Origin: Paraprevotella sp.
GTDB lineage: Bacteria; Bacteroidota; Bacteroidia; Bacteroidales; Bacteroidaceae
Length of the DNA stretch: 15,820 nucleotides
Direction of reading: 5' to 3'
NCBI GenBank assembly: GCA_017425765.1
Contig: JAFOXE010000212.1
Location: 1-15,820, forward strand
Part shown: positions 8,001 to 15,329 of the stretch, in pieces
Numbering within the stretch: the stretch's first letter is position 1
How the letters are laid out: each line of letters begins with the position of its first letter
The notes under the pieces: generated by a model
The model's input: the letters and a program-made list of their open reading frames with translations, nothing else
What the model was told of the DNA's origin: nothing
The model's database searches: none
Program-made: the position numbers and the translations under genes

Positions 8001-8910
8001 GGTCGGTGGCGTATTTGGCAATGGCTTCTGATGTCCCGTCGGTAGAGCCATTGTCTACAATTATCAGGTTGAAGGGAAATGTGGTTTCTTGCGTCAGTAC
8101 ACTTTGAATGGCATCCTCAATGGTGCGTACTCGGTTGCGTACCGGAATAATCACCGAGGCCTCCACTTCAAACGATTCTGTATCAAACCTTATGTCGTCA
8201 AACTCATCGGAGGCTAGGTAGGCATTGATAGCTTTAAGGTGTTCAGTACAAGCCTTTTCCATTTCGATTTGCACTTGTCGGTTTTTGGGGTCGACGTAAT
8301 CGAAATTCTTTTCTCCACTTTTCCGGGTATCTATTTCAACTTCCGTATATAACGATTCGTTCAGGTGGAACGGAAGGCCTTTGCGACTTAAAAAAAGTCT
8401 AAGGTCGTACAAGCCCGCATATTTATAAGAAAAAAGGTTTTCTTGAGCAAAATATTCTTTTACATCCGCGGTTCGTAGCAACAAAAGTGAGCCAAATTGG
8501 AAATCATCGCGTATGCTGCCCACTTGATAGTCGATGACCGGTTGCGATTTAATGCAGCCATCCGGTAATACGATGCGGTGGTCGGAATAGATCATAGGGG
8601 CATTGCTGTCTTGTGCCACTTTCAATATTCGTGCGATGGCGTGGTAGCCTAACTGCAAAGCCGACGGTTTGGTGTAAAGTAACATATAAGCAGCTTCGCA
8701 CTTTTCTGCCAGCATGCGCAGACTTTCGGTGCTGCACAACGTATTTTTATAGTGCAGAATGGGGCTGTCGTCTATGTTATTCTTCTCTTTTGGACTTGAG
8801 CTAAGCAAGTAAATTTGATGTACATTTGCATCAGCTTTCAACTCGTTGAGGGTTGCCAAGGTTTGCGCCTCGTTATTGTAGGGTATAAAACAATCTATTT
8901 GTTGTCGCAT
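5035..8910 (-). CDS. Multidomain protein: GT2 glycosyltransferase + DUF4922 (GalT/HIT-like) + SpoIID/LytB
   Basis: About 1,291 residues, numbered from the ATG at 8910; an in-frame TTG at 8919 would add three. Residues 1-245 look like a degenerate GT-A region. Residues 249-457 are a GT2 domain: [21 protein letters not shown], then QLDSDD with the metal-binding D339-S-D341. Residues about 530-800 are DUF4922: CFLC (Cys563, Cys566) and DHMHLQ (His642-x-His644-x-Gln646) match the zinc and HxHxQ motifs of the GalT/Apa2 branch of the HIT superfamily, suggesting a nucleotidyl transferase or phosphorylase. A charged linker at 830-855 leads to SpoIID/LytB (about 865-1291) with SSEMNAS (Glu966, the position of the SpoIID catalytic Glu), a Cys-rich [14 protein letters not shown] stretch and [15 protein letters not shown] near 1249-1263. 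No signal peptide or membrane segment is seen. It is first gene of an operon with the AmpG-like permease. Domain calls are firm; the combined function is unknown. Confidence 0.85.
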   Translation of the reverse strand: MRQQIDCFIPYNNEAQTLATLNELKADANVHQIYLLSSSPKEKNNIDDSPILHYKNTLCSTESLRMLAEKCEAAYMLLYTKPSALQLGYHAIARILKVAQDSNAPMIYSDHRIVLPDGCIKSQPVIDYQVGSIRDDFQFGSLLLLRTADVKEYFAQENLFSYKYAGLYDLRLFLSRKGLPFHLNESLYTEVEIDTRKSGEKNFDYVDPKNRQVQIEMEKACTEHLKAINAYLASDEFDDIRFDTESFEVEASVIIPVRNRVRTIEDAIQSVLTQETTFPFNLIIVDNGSTDGTSEAIAKYATDPRVIHVVPERDDLGIGGCWNLAAHHPQCGRFAVQLDSDDLYSGPNTLQSIRDAFYQQQAAMVIGAYRMTDFDLNTLPPGLIDHKEWTPENGRNNALRINGLGAPRAFYTPLLRDLQIPNTSYGEDYALGLCLSRHYRIGRIYTELYLCRRWEGNSDAALDITKVNANNTYKDRLRSLEITARQMLNKKWQHTVDSQEIQAFFNRQLEVWEEVRTRYEDLRSVEVKDLVHDDHQLQAQYNPARMVSTGANIDKKAIESRPCFLCDKNRPSRQRSLMLAGQYQMLVNPFPILPQHFTIPSRRHKPQSIAEHFRTMCHMAWNMPEQIVFYNGPVCGASAPDHMHLQAGNRGVLPLERDWKSYENMAEKLYPLTPEQEVAVEDAGGVLPLCGMYKLTGYVCPAYVIRTIPTGKDCILFHKLYEALPIIAGENEPRMNIVCWRQSWTAGREDELVIVVFPRKKHRPDCYEAPENKQMFISPGALDMGGLIITPRKSDFERLTFEQAVAILNEVTLSDEELQAVDNKIKGITLEDIEAENERERAEAENAIEAEPEVSVGIMSRQTIRFSLNTNYTAKGAILRGEQTVECSEGGILWNGNLYRELTFTPVEKKASFSLYDVTIGKQFHWEREETQIFSGTLKLVVEEEKITAINQLPIEDYLISVISSEMNASCSPEFLKASAVISRSWLYAQMEKRKRMSESGSGFFSFIKTDTEAIRWYDREDHSIFDVCADDHCQRYQGITRASKEAVIKAVKATRGQILTYEDTVCDARFSKCCGGVTEEFEFCWEDTHKPYLSAAYDLLPKEDEFPNIHKPDLTKEDEAEKWIRSTPPSFCNTHDEAILEQVLNDYDRETTDFYRWTVEYTQEELAALISKRLKADYGNILDLIPVERGHGGHLSKLKIVGSEKTLTIGKELEIRRTLSETHLFSSAFVVDKMDIVNGVPQRFVLHGAGWGHGVGMCQIGAAVMGTKGYKYNEILQHYYKDTEIKKIYK

Positions 8911-8949
8911 ACGATTCAATGTGTGGATGTATGTAAAATATTATTTATG

Positions 8950-8957
8950 CAAACATA
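8950..8957 (-). promoter_or_regulatory. -7 box of the GT/DUF4922/SpoIID-permease operon
   Basis: TATGTTTG on the minus strand matches TAnnTTTG and lies about 40 bases upstream of the ATG at 8910. No TTG is found at the expected distance upstream, so this promoter may be weak or depend on an activator. Confidence 0.45.
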
Positions 8958-9012
8958 ACGAAAAAGTTTTAATTCCGCTACTTATTTTCCCTATTTTCAG
9001 TATAAAGAAAAG

Positions 9013-9125
9013 ACACCGTGGTGTGTAGGGTGTTTACACCATGGTGTCGTTGTGTTAAGGCGAGCGTGTAGTGTATGTTCACATCATGGTGTCTTTTTTG
9101 CCACATCGTGGAGTGTAGAAAGTAC
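9013..9125. repeat. Diverged tandem array of 22-23 bp units with palindromic cores in a divergent intergenic region
   Basis: Four copies of a 12-base near-palindrome start at 9013 (ACACCGTGGTGT), 9036 (ACACCATGGTGT, a perfect dyad), 9081 (ACATCATGGTGT) and 9103 (ACATCGTGGAGT). A degenerate match at 9058 (AGGCGAGCGTGT) fills the gap, so unit starts are spaced 23, 22, 23 and 22 bases, about two helical turns each. GTGTAG follows three of the cores. The array lies between the divergent GT/DUF4922/SpoIID operon and rlmN, whose spacer of about 310 bases otherwise holds only two -7 boxes and one small hairpin. It could be operator sites on one face of the helix or a decayed minisatellite. Copies 1 and 2 could also pair as a 13-bp RNA hairpin. 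Confidence 0.65.
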
Positions 9126-9137
9126 GGTTTTCGTACT
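9121..9137. repeat. Small hairpin at the edge of the repeat array
   Basis: AGTACG (9121-9126), loop GTTTT, CGTACT (9132-9137): a perfect 6-bp stem between the array and the rlmN promoter. There is no T tract, so it is not a standard terminator. It may be a protein-binding dyad. Confidence 0.35.
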
Positions 9138-9188
9138 GCGTTTATAATATTTATAAGGTGTATGGGTGTGACAATACGCGAATTTAAC

Positions 9189-9196
9189 TATCTTTG
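9189..9196 (+). promoter_or_regulatory. -7 box of the rlmN operon
   Basis: TATCTTTG fits the Bacteroidetes -7 consensus exactly and lies 25 bases before the rlmN ATG, giving a leader of roughly 20 bases. GTG rather than TTG is at the expected -33 place (9166-9168). Confidence 0.55.
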
Positions 9197-9221
9197 TAGC
9201 CGTAAAGTGCATAAGTAGATA

Positions 9222-10271
9222 ATGGAAAATGCGAAAACTGCCCTTTTAGGCAAAACTCTATCCGAATTAAAAGTCTTGGTGTCAAAGGCCGGTTTGCCTT
9301 CCTTTGCCGGTAAACAAGTGGCCGAATGGATTTATGGACGTAAAGTGAAGAGTATCGACGAGATGACAAACATATCGTTGAAGAACCGTGAGGCGCTGAA
9401 GGCTATGTGCGAAGTGGGTTGCTCGAATCCGGTGGAATGTCAGCGTTCGGTGGATGGAACGGTAAAGTATTTGTATCGTACTGTAGAGGGAGGTTATATT
9501 GAAAGTGTTTACATTCCGGATGGCGATCGTGCCACGTTATGCGTTTCGTCGCAAGTGGGATGTAAGATGAATTGTTTGTTCTGTATGACCGGTAAGCAGG
9601 GTTTTTCCGGACATTTGAGCGCGACGGATATTTTGAATCAGCTATATTCTTTACCCGAACGAGGTACACTTACGAACGTGGTGTTTATGGGGCAGGGGGA
9701 ACCTTTTGACAATCTTGACAATGTGTTGCGAGCCACTGAGATACTTACGGCCGACTATGGATACGGGTGGAGCCCGAAACGAATTACTGTTTCTACGGTA
9801 GGATTGCGTAAGGGGTTAAAACGCTTTCTTGACGAGAGCGATTGTCATTTGGCCATAAGCTTGCATAATCCGTTCCCGGCTGAGCGTGCCGCATGGATGC
9901 CGGCGGAACGTAGTTTCTCCATAACCGAGATGATGACTCTTTTACGTCAATATGATTTCTCGCATCAGCGTAGGCTGTCGTTCGAATATACTATGTTTGG
10001 CGGTGCAAATGACAGCATCAAACATGCACAGGAACTAGTGAAGCTTTTGCGAGGATTGGAGTGTAGAATCAACTTGATTCGTTTCCATCAGATTCCCGAT
10101 GTGGATTTACATGGAGCCTCCGAGCAGAAGATGGTAGAATTCCGTGATTATTTGACACGTCATGGCATCTTCACTACCATACGAGCCTCACGAGGAGAAG
10201 ACATATTTGCAGCTTGTGGCTTACTGAGCACAGCTAAGCAACAAGGTATAGATATAAAGACAAAACAATAA
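9222..10271 (+). CDS. rlmN: Dual-specificity 23S rRNA (A2503-C2) / tRNA (A37-C2) methyltransferase RlmN
   Basis: A 349-residue radical-SAM enzyme. The CxxxCxxC cluster-binding motif is Cys114, Cys118 and Cys121 in VGCKMNCLFCMTG. FMGQGEP at 155-161 is the SAM-binding GEP motif. The C-terminal RGEDIFAACG places the methyl-carrying cysteine at Cys332, which separates RlmN/Cfr from other radical-SAM proteins. Context and lack of Cfr-type features favour RlmN, which methylates C2 of A2503 in the peptidyl-transferase centre and A37 of some tRNAs to improve translational accuracy. It is first in a tightly packed operon with the DUF4837 gene (2-base gap), pdxA and a flippase-like gene. The ATG lies just after a clear -7 box. 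Length and all key residues are complete. Confidence 0.95.
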   Translation: MENAKTALLGKTLSELKVLVSKAGLPSFAGKQVAEWIYGRKVKSIDEMTNISLKNREALKAMCEVGCSNPVECQRSVDGTVKYLYRTVEGGYIESVYIPDGDRATLCVSSQVGCKMNCLFCMTGKQGFSGHLSATDILNQLYSLPERGTLTNVVFMGQGEPFDNLDNVLRATEILTADYGYGWSPKRITVSTVGLRKGLKRFLDESDCHLAISLHNPFPAERAAWMPAERSFSITEMMTLLRQYDFSHQRRLSFEYTMFGGANDSIKHAQELVKLLRGLECRINLIRFHQIPDVDLHGASEQKMVEFRDYLTRHGIFTTIRASRGEDIFAACGLLSTAKQQGIDIKTKQ

Positions 10272-10273
10272 AA

Positions 10274-11338
10274 ATGGAAATGAAACATCTTGGAACTATA
10301 TGGTCAAGCATATGCTTGCTCGTGGTGCAAGCACTTTGTTTGTTATCGTGCGATAGTGAATTTGTGAAGCCGGCGGCTAGCGGACGCCCTTATGAGGTGA
10401 TGGTGGTGGTAGACGACTCTTTGTGGCAACGCCCTTCCGGACGTGCACTATTTAATGTGCTCGACACCGACATACCCGGATTGCCTCAACCCGAGCGTTC
10501 GTTCCGCATCTCGCAGGTAGACCCCGATAATTTTGATAAGATTTTGAACATCTTCCGCAATGTGATTCGTGTAAAAATCAATAAAAAGGAATTTACACGT
10601 ACTAGAATGAAATTTGTGCGTGACCTGTTTTCTCGTCAGCAGGTTATATTGACTATTCAAAGTCCATCGGAAGAGGATTTTGCCACCTATGTGGAGAAAC
10701 ACAGCAAAGATATTATTCATTTCTTTGTACGCACCGAGATGAATCGACTCATTCGTGAATTACATAAAGAGCATTCGGTATTGGTGGCTGATATGGCGCG
10801 AGATATGTTCGACTGTCGTCTACTTGTGCCCAAGGAGATTCAGAGCTACAAAAAAGGAACAGATTTCTTTTGGACCTCGTCCAACTCCGCCTCCGCTATG
10901 GTGAATATATGTATGTATGCCTATCCTTATGAAGGTCCACAGACATTTAATAAAGAATACGTGTTGGCCAAGCGTGATTCGTTTATGAAAGCAAATATCC
11001 CGGGTTCAAAACCCCATATGTATATGACTACTGATACATTGTGTACTACAGTAGTTCCTATTACTGTGAAGGATGCGTTCGCTTTAGAAACTCGTGGTTT
11101 GTGGCAAATGAAGAACGACGGAATGGGTGGTCCATTTGTAAGTCATTCGCGTGTTGATACGGTGAACAATCGAGTAGTGGTGGTGGAAGGATTTGTTTTT
11201 GCGCCCGAGAAAATGAAACGTGGTTTGATTCGTCGTTTGGAGGGCTCGCTCTATACATTGAATCTACCAGAAGAAAAGGAAACAGAACTCTCTACAAATA
11301 TTCCGGAGGCTGCTGCAGAGGAAGAAACAGATCAATAG
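10274..11338 (+). CDS. DUF4837-family lipoprotein of unknown function
   Basis: A 354-residue protein with a lipoprotein signal: basic start, hydrophobic stretch, and lipobox LLSC with Cys26 as the lipidation site, so it should be anchored in the cell envelope. The mature part starts with PYEVMVVVDDSLW and includes VVVVEGFVFAPEKMKRG near its end, which I recognise as a Bacteroidetes-restricted family (DUF4837). No catalytic motif is apparent. The last 20 or so residues are Glu/Ala/Thr-rich and probably disordered. The start follows the rlmN stop by two bases, implying translational coupling; Met3 is an alternative start that would leave the signal peptide intact. pdxA follows after 21 bases. 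The operon mixes RNA modification, cofactor synthesis and membrane genes, so position gives little hint of function. Confidence 0.8.
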   Translation: MEMKHLGTIWSSICLLVVQALCLLSCDSEFVKPAASGRPYEVMVVVDDSLWQRPSGRALFNVLDTDIPGLPQPERSFRISQVDPDNFDKILNIFRNVIRVKINKKEFTRTRMKFVRDLFSRQQVILTIQSPSEEDFATYVEKHSKDIIHFFVRTEMNRLIRELHKEHSVLVADMARDMFDCRLLVPKEIQSYKKGTDFFWTSSNSASAMVNICMYAYPYEGPQTFNKEYVLAKRDSFMKANIPGSKPHMYMTTDTLCTTVVPITVKDAFALETRGLWQMKNDGMGGPFVSHSRVDTVNNRVVVVEGFVFAPEKMKRGLIRRLEGSLYTLNLPEEKETELSTNIPEAAAEEETDQ

Positions 11339-11359
11339 CAATTATAAGAACATCAGAAT

Positions 11360-12448
11360 ATGGAAAACAGAAGAATAAGAGTGGGCATCACCCACGGTGA
11401 CATCAACGGCGTAGGCTACGAAGTAATATTGAAGACTTTTGCAGACACCACCATGGCCGAACTTTGCACTCCCATTGTATATGGTTCGCCTAAGGTGTTG
11501 GCTTATCATCGCAAAGCATTGGAGTCAAGTACCAATTTCCAGACCATCAATGTAGCAACCGATGCTGTGGAAGGAAAGTTAAATCTATTGAGTTGTACCG
11601 AGGAGGAGATAAAAATAGATTTTGGTAAGCCAACAGCCGAAAGTGGAAAGGCGGCTCTTTTGTCGCTCGAGTGCGCCATGAAGGACTACAAGGAAGGTTT
11701 AATCGATGTGTTGGTGACCGCTCCCATCAATAAGAACTGTATTCAAAGTGATGTATTCCGCTTTTCTGGTCACACTGAATATATACAAGCATGTGTGGGT
11801 GAGGGCGCAGAGGCTTTGATGATATTGATGAACGAAAATTTACGTGTAGCCCTTGTTACCACACATTTGCCTCTAAAGGATATTCCTGCGGCCATTACTC
11901 AAGAGGGCATAGAAGCAAAACTACGTATATTTTTGCATACGTTGAAGCAAGATTTTACCATCTCAAAACCACGAATAGCCGTACTAGCGCTGAATCCTCA
12001 CGCCGGCGAAGAAGGTTTGTTAGGCTCTGAGGAAAAAGAAATTATTATTCCGGCTATGAAGGCAGTAGACCCGGAAGGAACCTCATGTTTTGGGCCCTTT
12101 CCGGCAGATGGATTCTTTGGCTCAAGAACCTATGAACACTTCGACGGAATACTGGCAATGTATCATGATCAGGGACTTGCACCCTTCAAAACATTGGCCA
12201 TGGAAGACGGTGTAAATTATACAGCGGGGCTCTCTATTGTACGTACTTCGCCTGCACACGGAACTGCATACGACATCGCAGGAAAGGGATGTGCCGATGA
12301 AAATTCATTCCGTCAGGCCATCTATACGGCTATTGATGTTTATCGTAGTCGTCAGGCTTATGCCGAGGCGCATGCACGTCCATTGGCAAAAGTGTATCAC
12401 GAAAGACGTGATGATAGCGACAAACTGAAACTCAATTCAGAGGACTAA
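11360..12448 (+). CDS. pdxA: 4-hydroxythreonine-4-phosphate dehydrogenase PdxA
   Basis: A 362-residue cytoplasmic enzyme of the DXP-dependent vitamin B6 pathway. It oxidises 4-phosphohydroxy-L-threonine with NAD(P); the product decarboxylates to 3-amino-2-oxopropyl phosphate, which PdxJ joins to deoxyxylulose phosphate. The N-terminus VGITHGDINGVGYEV is the family opening with G-D-x-N-G. APINK (121-125) and FSGHTEY (135-141, His138) are substrate-site motifs. The metal ligands are His169 (TTHLPL), His214 (NPHAGEEG) and His269 (MYHDQG), at the spacing of E. coli His166/211/266. C-terminal RTSPAHGTAYDIAGKG is also canonical. The gene is slightly longer than E. coli PdxA at both ends. It sits 21 bases after the DUF4837 gene and 9 bases before the flippase-like gene, clearly in one operon. 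PdxA2-type paralogues exist, but the typical motifs favour PdxA. Confidence 0.93.
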   Translation: MENRRIRVGITHGDINGVGYEVILKTFADTTMAELCTPIVYGSPKVLAYHRKALESSTNFQTINVATDAVEGKLNLLSCTEEEIKIDFGKPTAESGKAALLSLECAMKDYKEGLIDVLVTAPINKNCIQSDVFRFSGHTEYIQACVGEGAEALMILMNENLRVALVTTHLPLKDIPAAITQEGIEAKLRIFLHTLKQDFTISKPRIAVLALNPHAGEEGLLGSEEKEIIIPAMKAVDPEGTSCFGPFPADGFFGSRTYEHFDGILAMYHDQGLAPFKTLAMEDGVNYTAGLSIVRTSPAHGTAYDIAGKGCADENSFRQAIYTAIDVYRSRQAYAEAHARPLAKVYHERRDDSDKLKLNSED

Positions 12449-12457
12449 CTACTTCGG

Positions 12458-13468
12458 ATGAACACCAAGGTAAGGAACATCTTTTTCGGAATCGGTGTAC
12501 TGGCTATTGTGATTATGCTGTGCACCTTCGATATGTCGTACGATGAATTGTGGGTCAATCTGAAAAAGGCCGGATTCTGGTTTCCTGTGGTTGTATTGCT
12601 ATGGGTGCCCATCTACATGATGAATGCGTGGGCGTGGCGTGCCATAGTGAACGACGGTGTGAATCACAAGTTGTCTTATTGGCGGATGTTTAAGTATACG
12701 GTAACGGGGTTTGCATTAAACTATGTTACCCCGGTGGGATTGTTGGGCGGGGAACCCTATCGCATCATGGAATTGACCCCTTATGTGGGGGCGGCAAAGG
12801 CAACCTCGAGCGTAATCCTATATGCCATGATGCACATCTTCTCTCATTTCTGCTTTTGGACGTTCTCAATTGTTCTTTACTTGGCGTTGTATGGAGCCGG
12901 AATGGGAGTGGGGATGTCTATCATGATGTTGATATTCACATTGTTCTGTGGGCTGGGTGTATATTTCTTTATGAAGGGTTATCGAAATGGTCTTGCGATG
13001 AAAGGACTTTGCCTCTTCGGTAAACTTCCTTTATTAGGACGCAAAATAAAAGACTTTACGGAACGCAATGAGGAGGCTATCCATAAGGTAGATCAACAGA
13101 TAGCAGAATTGCACAAACAAAGACGCTCAACATTTTATCTTTCTCTTTCGTTGGAATTCTTTGCCCGCCTACTTGGTTGTGTGGAGGTTCAGTGTGTGTT
13201 GATGATATTGGCGGCCGACAGCGTTTCTTTTTATGATTGTGTGCTGATTCAAGCATTTACATCATTGTTTGCCAATTTGTTCTTTTTTATCCCTATGGGA
13301 ATGGGGGCTCGTGAGGGAGGTTTTGCTCTTGCCGTCGATGGCTTGACTATGCCCGGGGCCTATGGCGTGTATACCGGATTGATTACTCGTGTACGTGAAC
13401 TAATCTGGATAGCCATCGGATTGGTGCTGCTGAAGGTTGGTAACAAACGTATGCAAGCAGGGAAATAA
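12458..13468 (+). CDS. Flippase-like / lysylphosphatidylglycerol synthase TM-region (UPF0104) membrane protein
   Basis: A 336-residue polytopic inner-membrane protein with roughly seven or eight hydrophobic segments. Two signatures mark the family: NYVTPVGLLGGEPYR at 88-102 in the first half, and FFFIPMGMGAREGG at 275-288 in the second. The same integral domain forms the flippase part of MprF, which translocates aminoacylated phosphatidylglycerol. Stand-alone versions such as this lack the synthase domain, and their substrate (a lipid or glycolipid) is generally unknown. A hydrophilic, mildly amphipathic stretch at 195-225 (E, K, Q, R-rich) separates the two halves. It is the last gene of the rlmN operon, 9 bases after pdxA. 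No hairpin terminator follows before the next promoter, so some read-through into the sigma-54 regulator gene is possible. Confidence 0.8.
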   Translation: MNTKVRNIFFGIGVLAIVIMLCTFDMSYDELWVNLKKAGFWFPVVVLLWVPIYMMNAWAWRAIVNDGVNHKLSYWRMFKYTVTGFALNYVTPVGLLGGEPYRIMELTPYVGAAKATSSVILYAMMHIFSHFCFWTFSIVLYLALYGAGMGVGMSIMMLIFTLFCGLGVYFFMKGYRNGLAMKGLCLFGKLPLLGRKIKDFTERNEEAIHKVDQQIAELHKQRRSTFYLSLSLEFFARLLGCVEVQCVLMILAADSVSFYDCVLIQAFTSLFANLFFFIPMGMGAREGGFALAVDGLTMPGAYGVYTGLITRVRELIWIAIGLVLLKVGNKRMQAGK

Positions 13469-13488
13469 CGAGGTAAGTTTTAGTTTTT

Positions 13489-13540
13489 TATACTGACATA
13501 ATTGCACTAAACTCCTTTTTTATGTAATTTTGTCAGCATA
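13489..13540. promoter_or_regulatory. Inverted repeat bracketing the promoter of the sigma-54 regulator gene
   Basis: TATACTGACA (13489-13498) and TGTCAGCATA (13531-13540) are inverted repeats matching at 9 of 10 positions, with centres 42 bases (about four helical turns) apart. The left arm lies just upstream of the -33 TTG and the right arm overlaps the end of the -7 box and the predicted start of transcription. That is the layout expected of paired operator half-sites, possibly for autoregulation. Confidence 0.4.
13502..13532 (+). promoter_or_regulatory. Promoter of the sigma-54 regulator-lptE operon
   Basis: TTG (13502-13504), a 20-base spacer, and TAATTTTG (13525-13532) match the Bacteroidetes primary-sigma promoter. 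Transcription would start near 13539, about 25 bases before the ATG at 13565. It has no GG-N10-GC element, so the activator gene is not itself an obvious sigma-54 target. Confidence 0.62.
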
Positions 13541-13564
13541 TTATAATAAGGTATATATAGTTAG

Positions 13565-14800
13565 ATGAATACATCGGAGATTCAAATGTTGAAGAAACGT
13601 TATGGCATCGTGGGTAATTCTGAAGGGTTGAACCACGCACTTGACGTAGCTTTACAAGTAGCAAAGACCGATTTGTCGGTGCTCATTATGGGCGAAAGCG
13701 GTGTAGGAAAAGAAATTATACCGCGAGTAATTCACGATAACAGTCTGCGCAAAGGAAAGAAATATTTTGCGGTAAACTGCGGTTCAATACCAGAAGGAAC
13801 TATTGATTCGGAGCTCTTCGGACATGAAAAAGGTGCCTTTACAGGAGCTGTTGGTGAGCGTGAAGGTTATTTTGGGGCCTCTAATGGTGGAACATTGTTT
13901 CTTGATGAGGTGGGTGAACTTCCGTTGTCTACGCAGGCACGATTGCTTCGTGTACTTGAAACAGGGGAGTATATCCGTGTGGGAAGTAGCGAGGTGCGCA
14001 AAACCGATGTTCGCATCGTGGCTGCAACAAACGTAAATATGTCTGCTGCTATCAGAGATGGTCGCTTTCGCGAAGATTTATTCTATCGACTGAATACAAT
14101 ACCCATCAAGATGCCGGCTTTGCGTGAACGTGGCGACGATGTGGTGTTGCTCTTCAAAAAGTTTGCACTTGAGACGGCTGAGAAATACAATATGCCCGAG
14201 CCGGTGGAACTGACAGAGACGGCAAAACAGAAACTTAAGAGCTATCCTTGGCCGGGAAACGTACGTCAATTAAAGAACATCACCGAGCAGTTGTCGGTAT
14301 TGTTGCGTGAGGAGCGTATAGTTACCCCCGAGGTGTTGCAACAATACGTACCTGATTCTCCGCAGTCGTACGAACTCATGCCGCTTAATCCTAAAAGCGA
14401 ATCGCATAGCTTTGAGAATGAGCGTGAAATACTATATAAGATACTCTTCGATTTACGTAACGACGTAACAGAACTGAAGAAATTGGTGCATAGTCAGCAA
14501 GAACGTACAACTTCAACTTCGGTGGCTATGGCGCCCGTGGATTCAACTTATCCTTATATTCACCCTTCTGTGAATATGCAAATCTCAAGGGATGTGAAAG
14601 CGGAAGATGATTTTATTCAAATGCCGGAGGAGTATGTGGAGGAATCCCTATCTCTTGTGGATTGGGAGAAGCAGATGATTATTAAAGCCCTTGAGAAAAA
14701 TAGAGGTAAGCGAAAAGGAACAGCTAAAGACTTGAACATCTCGGAACGAACACTATATCGTAAAATTAAGGAATATGGATTGGATAAAGACTTTATTTAG
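13565..14800 (+). CDS. Sigma-54-dependent transcriptional activator (AAA+ and Fis-type HTH, no receiver domain)
   Basis: A 411-residue bacterial enhancer-binding protein. Residues 14-245 are the AAA+ domain: Walker A GESGVGKE (43-50), the sigma-54-contacting loop GAFTGA (90-95), Walker B GGTLFLDE (108-115), RFREDLFYRL with the arginine fingers (167-176), and the sensor-2 motif PGNVRQLKN (230-238). A linker with a probable coiled coil (283-315) leads to a C-terminal Fis-type helix-turn-helix (about 366-407). The AAA+ domain begins almost at the N-terminus, with no response-regulator, GAF or PAS domain, so activity must be controlled by abundance, DNA binding or a partner protein, as with PspF. 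It opens the operon with lptE, whose start codon lies inside its last codons. Target genes cannot be read from the window. Confidence 0.92.
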   Translation: MNTSEIQMLKKRYGIVGNSEGLNHALDVALQVAKTDLSVLIMGESGVGKEIIPRVIHDNSLRKGKKYFAVNCGSIPEGTIDSELFGHEKGAFTGAVGEREGYFGASNGGTLFLDEVGELPLSTQARLLRVLETGEYIRVGSSEVRKTDVRIVAATNVNMSAAIRDGRFREDLFYRLNTIPIKMPALRERGDDVVLLFKKFALETAEKYNMPEPVELTETAKQKLKSYPWPGNVRQLKNITEQLSVLLREERIVTPEVLQQYVPDSPQSYELMPLNPKSESHSFENEREILYKILFDLRNDVTELKKLVHSQQERTTSTSVAMAPVDSTYPYIHPSVNMQISRDVKAEDDFIQMPEEYVEESLSLVDWEKQMIIKALEKNRGKRKGTAKDLNISERTLYRKIKEYGLDKDFI

Positions 14801-15305
14801 AGCAAGAGTGAGCGGCTTATGCGTAGTTGCTTTGCTTTTGTTGTGTAGTTGTGCCGTATCTTACAAGTTCAACGGAGCTTCGATAGACTATGAGAAAACA
14901 AAGACTATACAGATAGACCCATTTCCCATTCGTTCGGCGTATGTGTGGGCCCCTATGCAGGCCATGTTTAATAATAAACTAACCGATCTTTATGCTTCGC
15001 AAACAAAACTTCGCCAGGTAAAGCGCGGTGGAGATTTGCACATTGCCGGTGAGATTATCGGTTTTGACCAATATAACAAGGGTATAGCCGCAGATGGGTA
15101 TTCTTCGCAGGTGCAGTTGAAGGTAACGGTTAATGTACGTTTTACCAATAACAAGAACCACACCGAAGACTTTGAACGCCAATTCTCAGCGACGGCAGAT
15201 TACGATGCCTCACAACAGTTGATGAACGTCCAAGATGAATTAGTTACTCAAATGATTAAAGACATAACCGATCAAATATTCAACGCCACTGTGGCCAATT
15301 GGTAA
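14775..15305 (+). CDS. lptE: LptE-like LPS-assembly outer-membrane lipoprotein
   Basis: A 176-residue lipoprotein. A long, basic-started signal sequence ends in lipobox LCSC with Cys26 as the lipidation site. The mature part starts AVSYKFNGASIDYEKTKTI and carries the pattern of the Bacteroidetes LptE family: an early hydrophobic strand with a conserved F-x-G, a central IAGEIIGFDQYN segment, and a C-terminal amphipathic helix ending near the C-terminus. LptE plugs the LptD barrel in the outer membrane and is needed to insert lipopolysaccharide into the outer leaflet. The ATG lies 26 bases inside the sigma-54 regulator gene in another frame, implying translational coupling. No alternative start after the regulator's stop would leave a full signal peptide. 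Sequence similarity across LptE proteins is low, so the call rests on lipobox, length, pattern and the known Bacteroidales gene order. Confidence 0.8.
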   Translation: MDWIKTLFRARVSGLCVVALLLLCSCAVSYKFNGASIDYEKTKTIQIDPFPIRSAYVWAPMQAMFNNKLTDLYASQTKLRQVKRGGDLHIAGEIIGFDQYNKGIAADGYSSQVQLKVTVNVRFTNNKNHTEDFERQFSATADYDASQQLMNVQDELVTQMIKDITDQIFNATVANW

Positions 15306-15329
15306 TTCTGGCGCTCATAGGATTTTAGT

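Noticed and set aside
8911..8919. TTG at 8917-8919 as start codon of the GT/DUF4922/SpoIID gene
   Set aside because: An ATG follows in frame three codons later (8910), TTG starts are uncommon, and no ribosome-binding sequence favours the TTG.
9013..9125. CRISPR array
   Set aside because: The units are 22-23 bases with no unique spacers between repeats, copies are diverged, and no cas genes are nearby.
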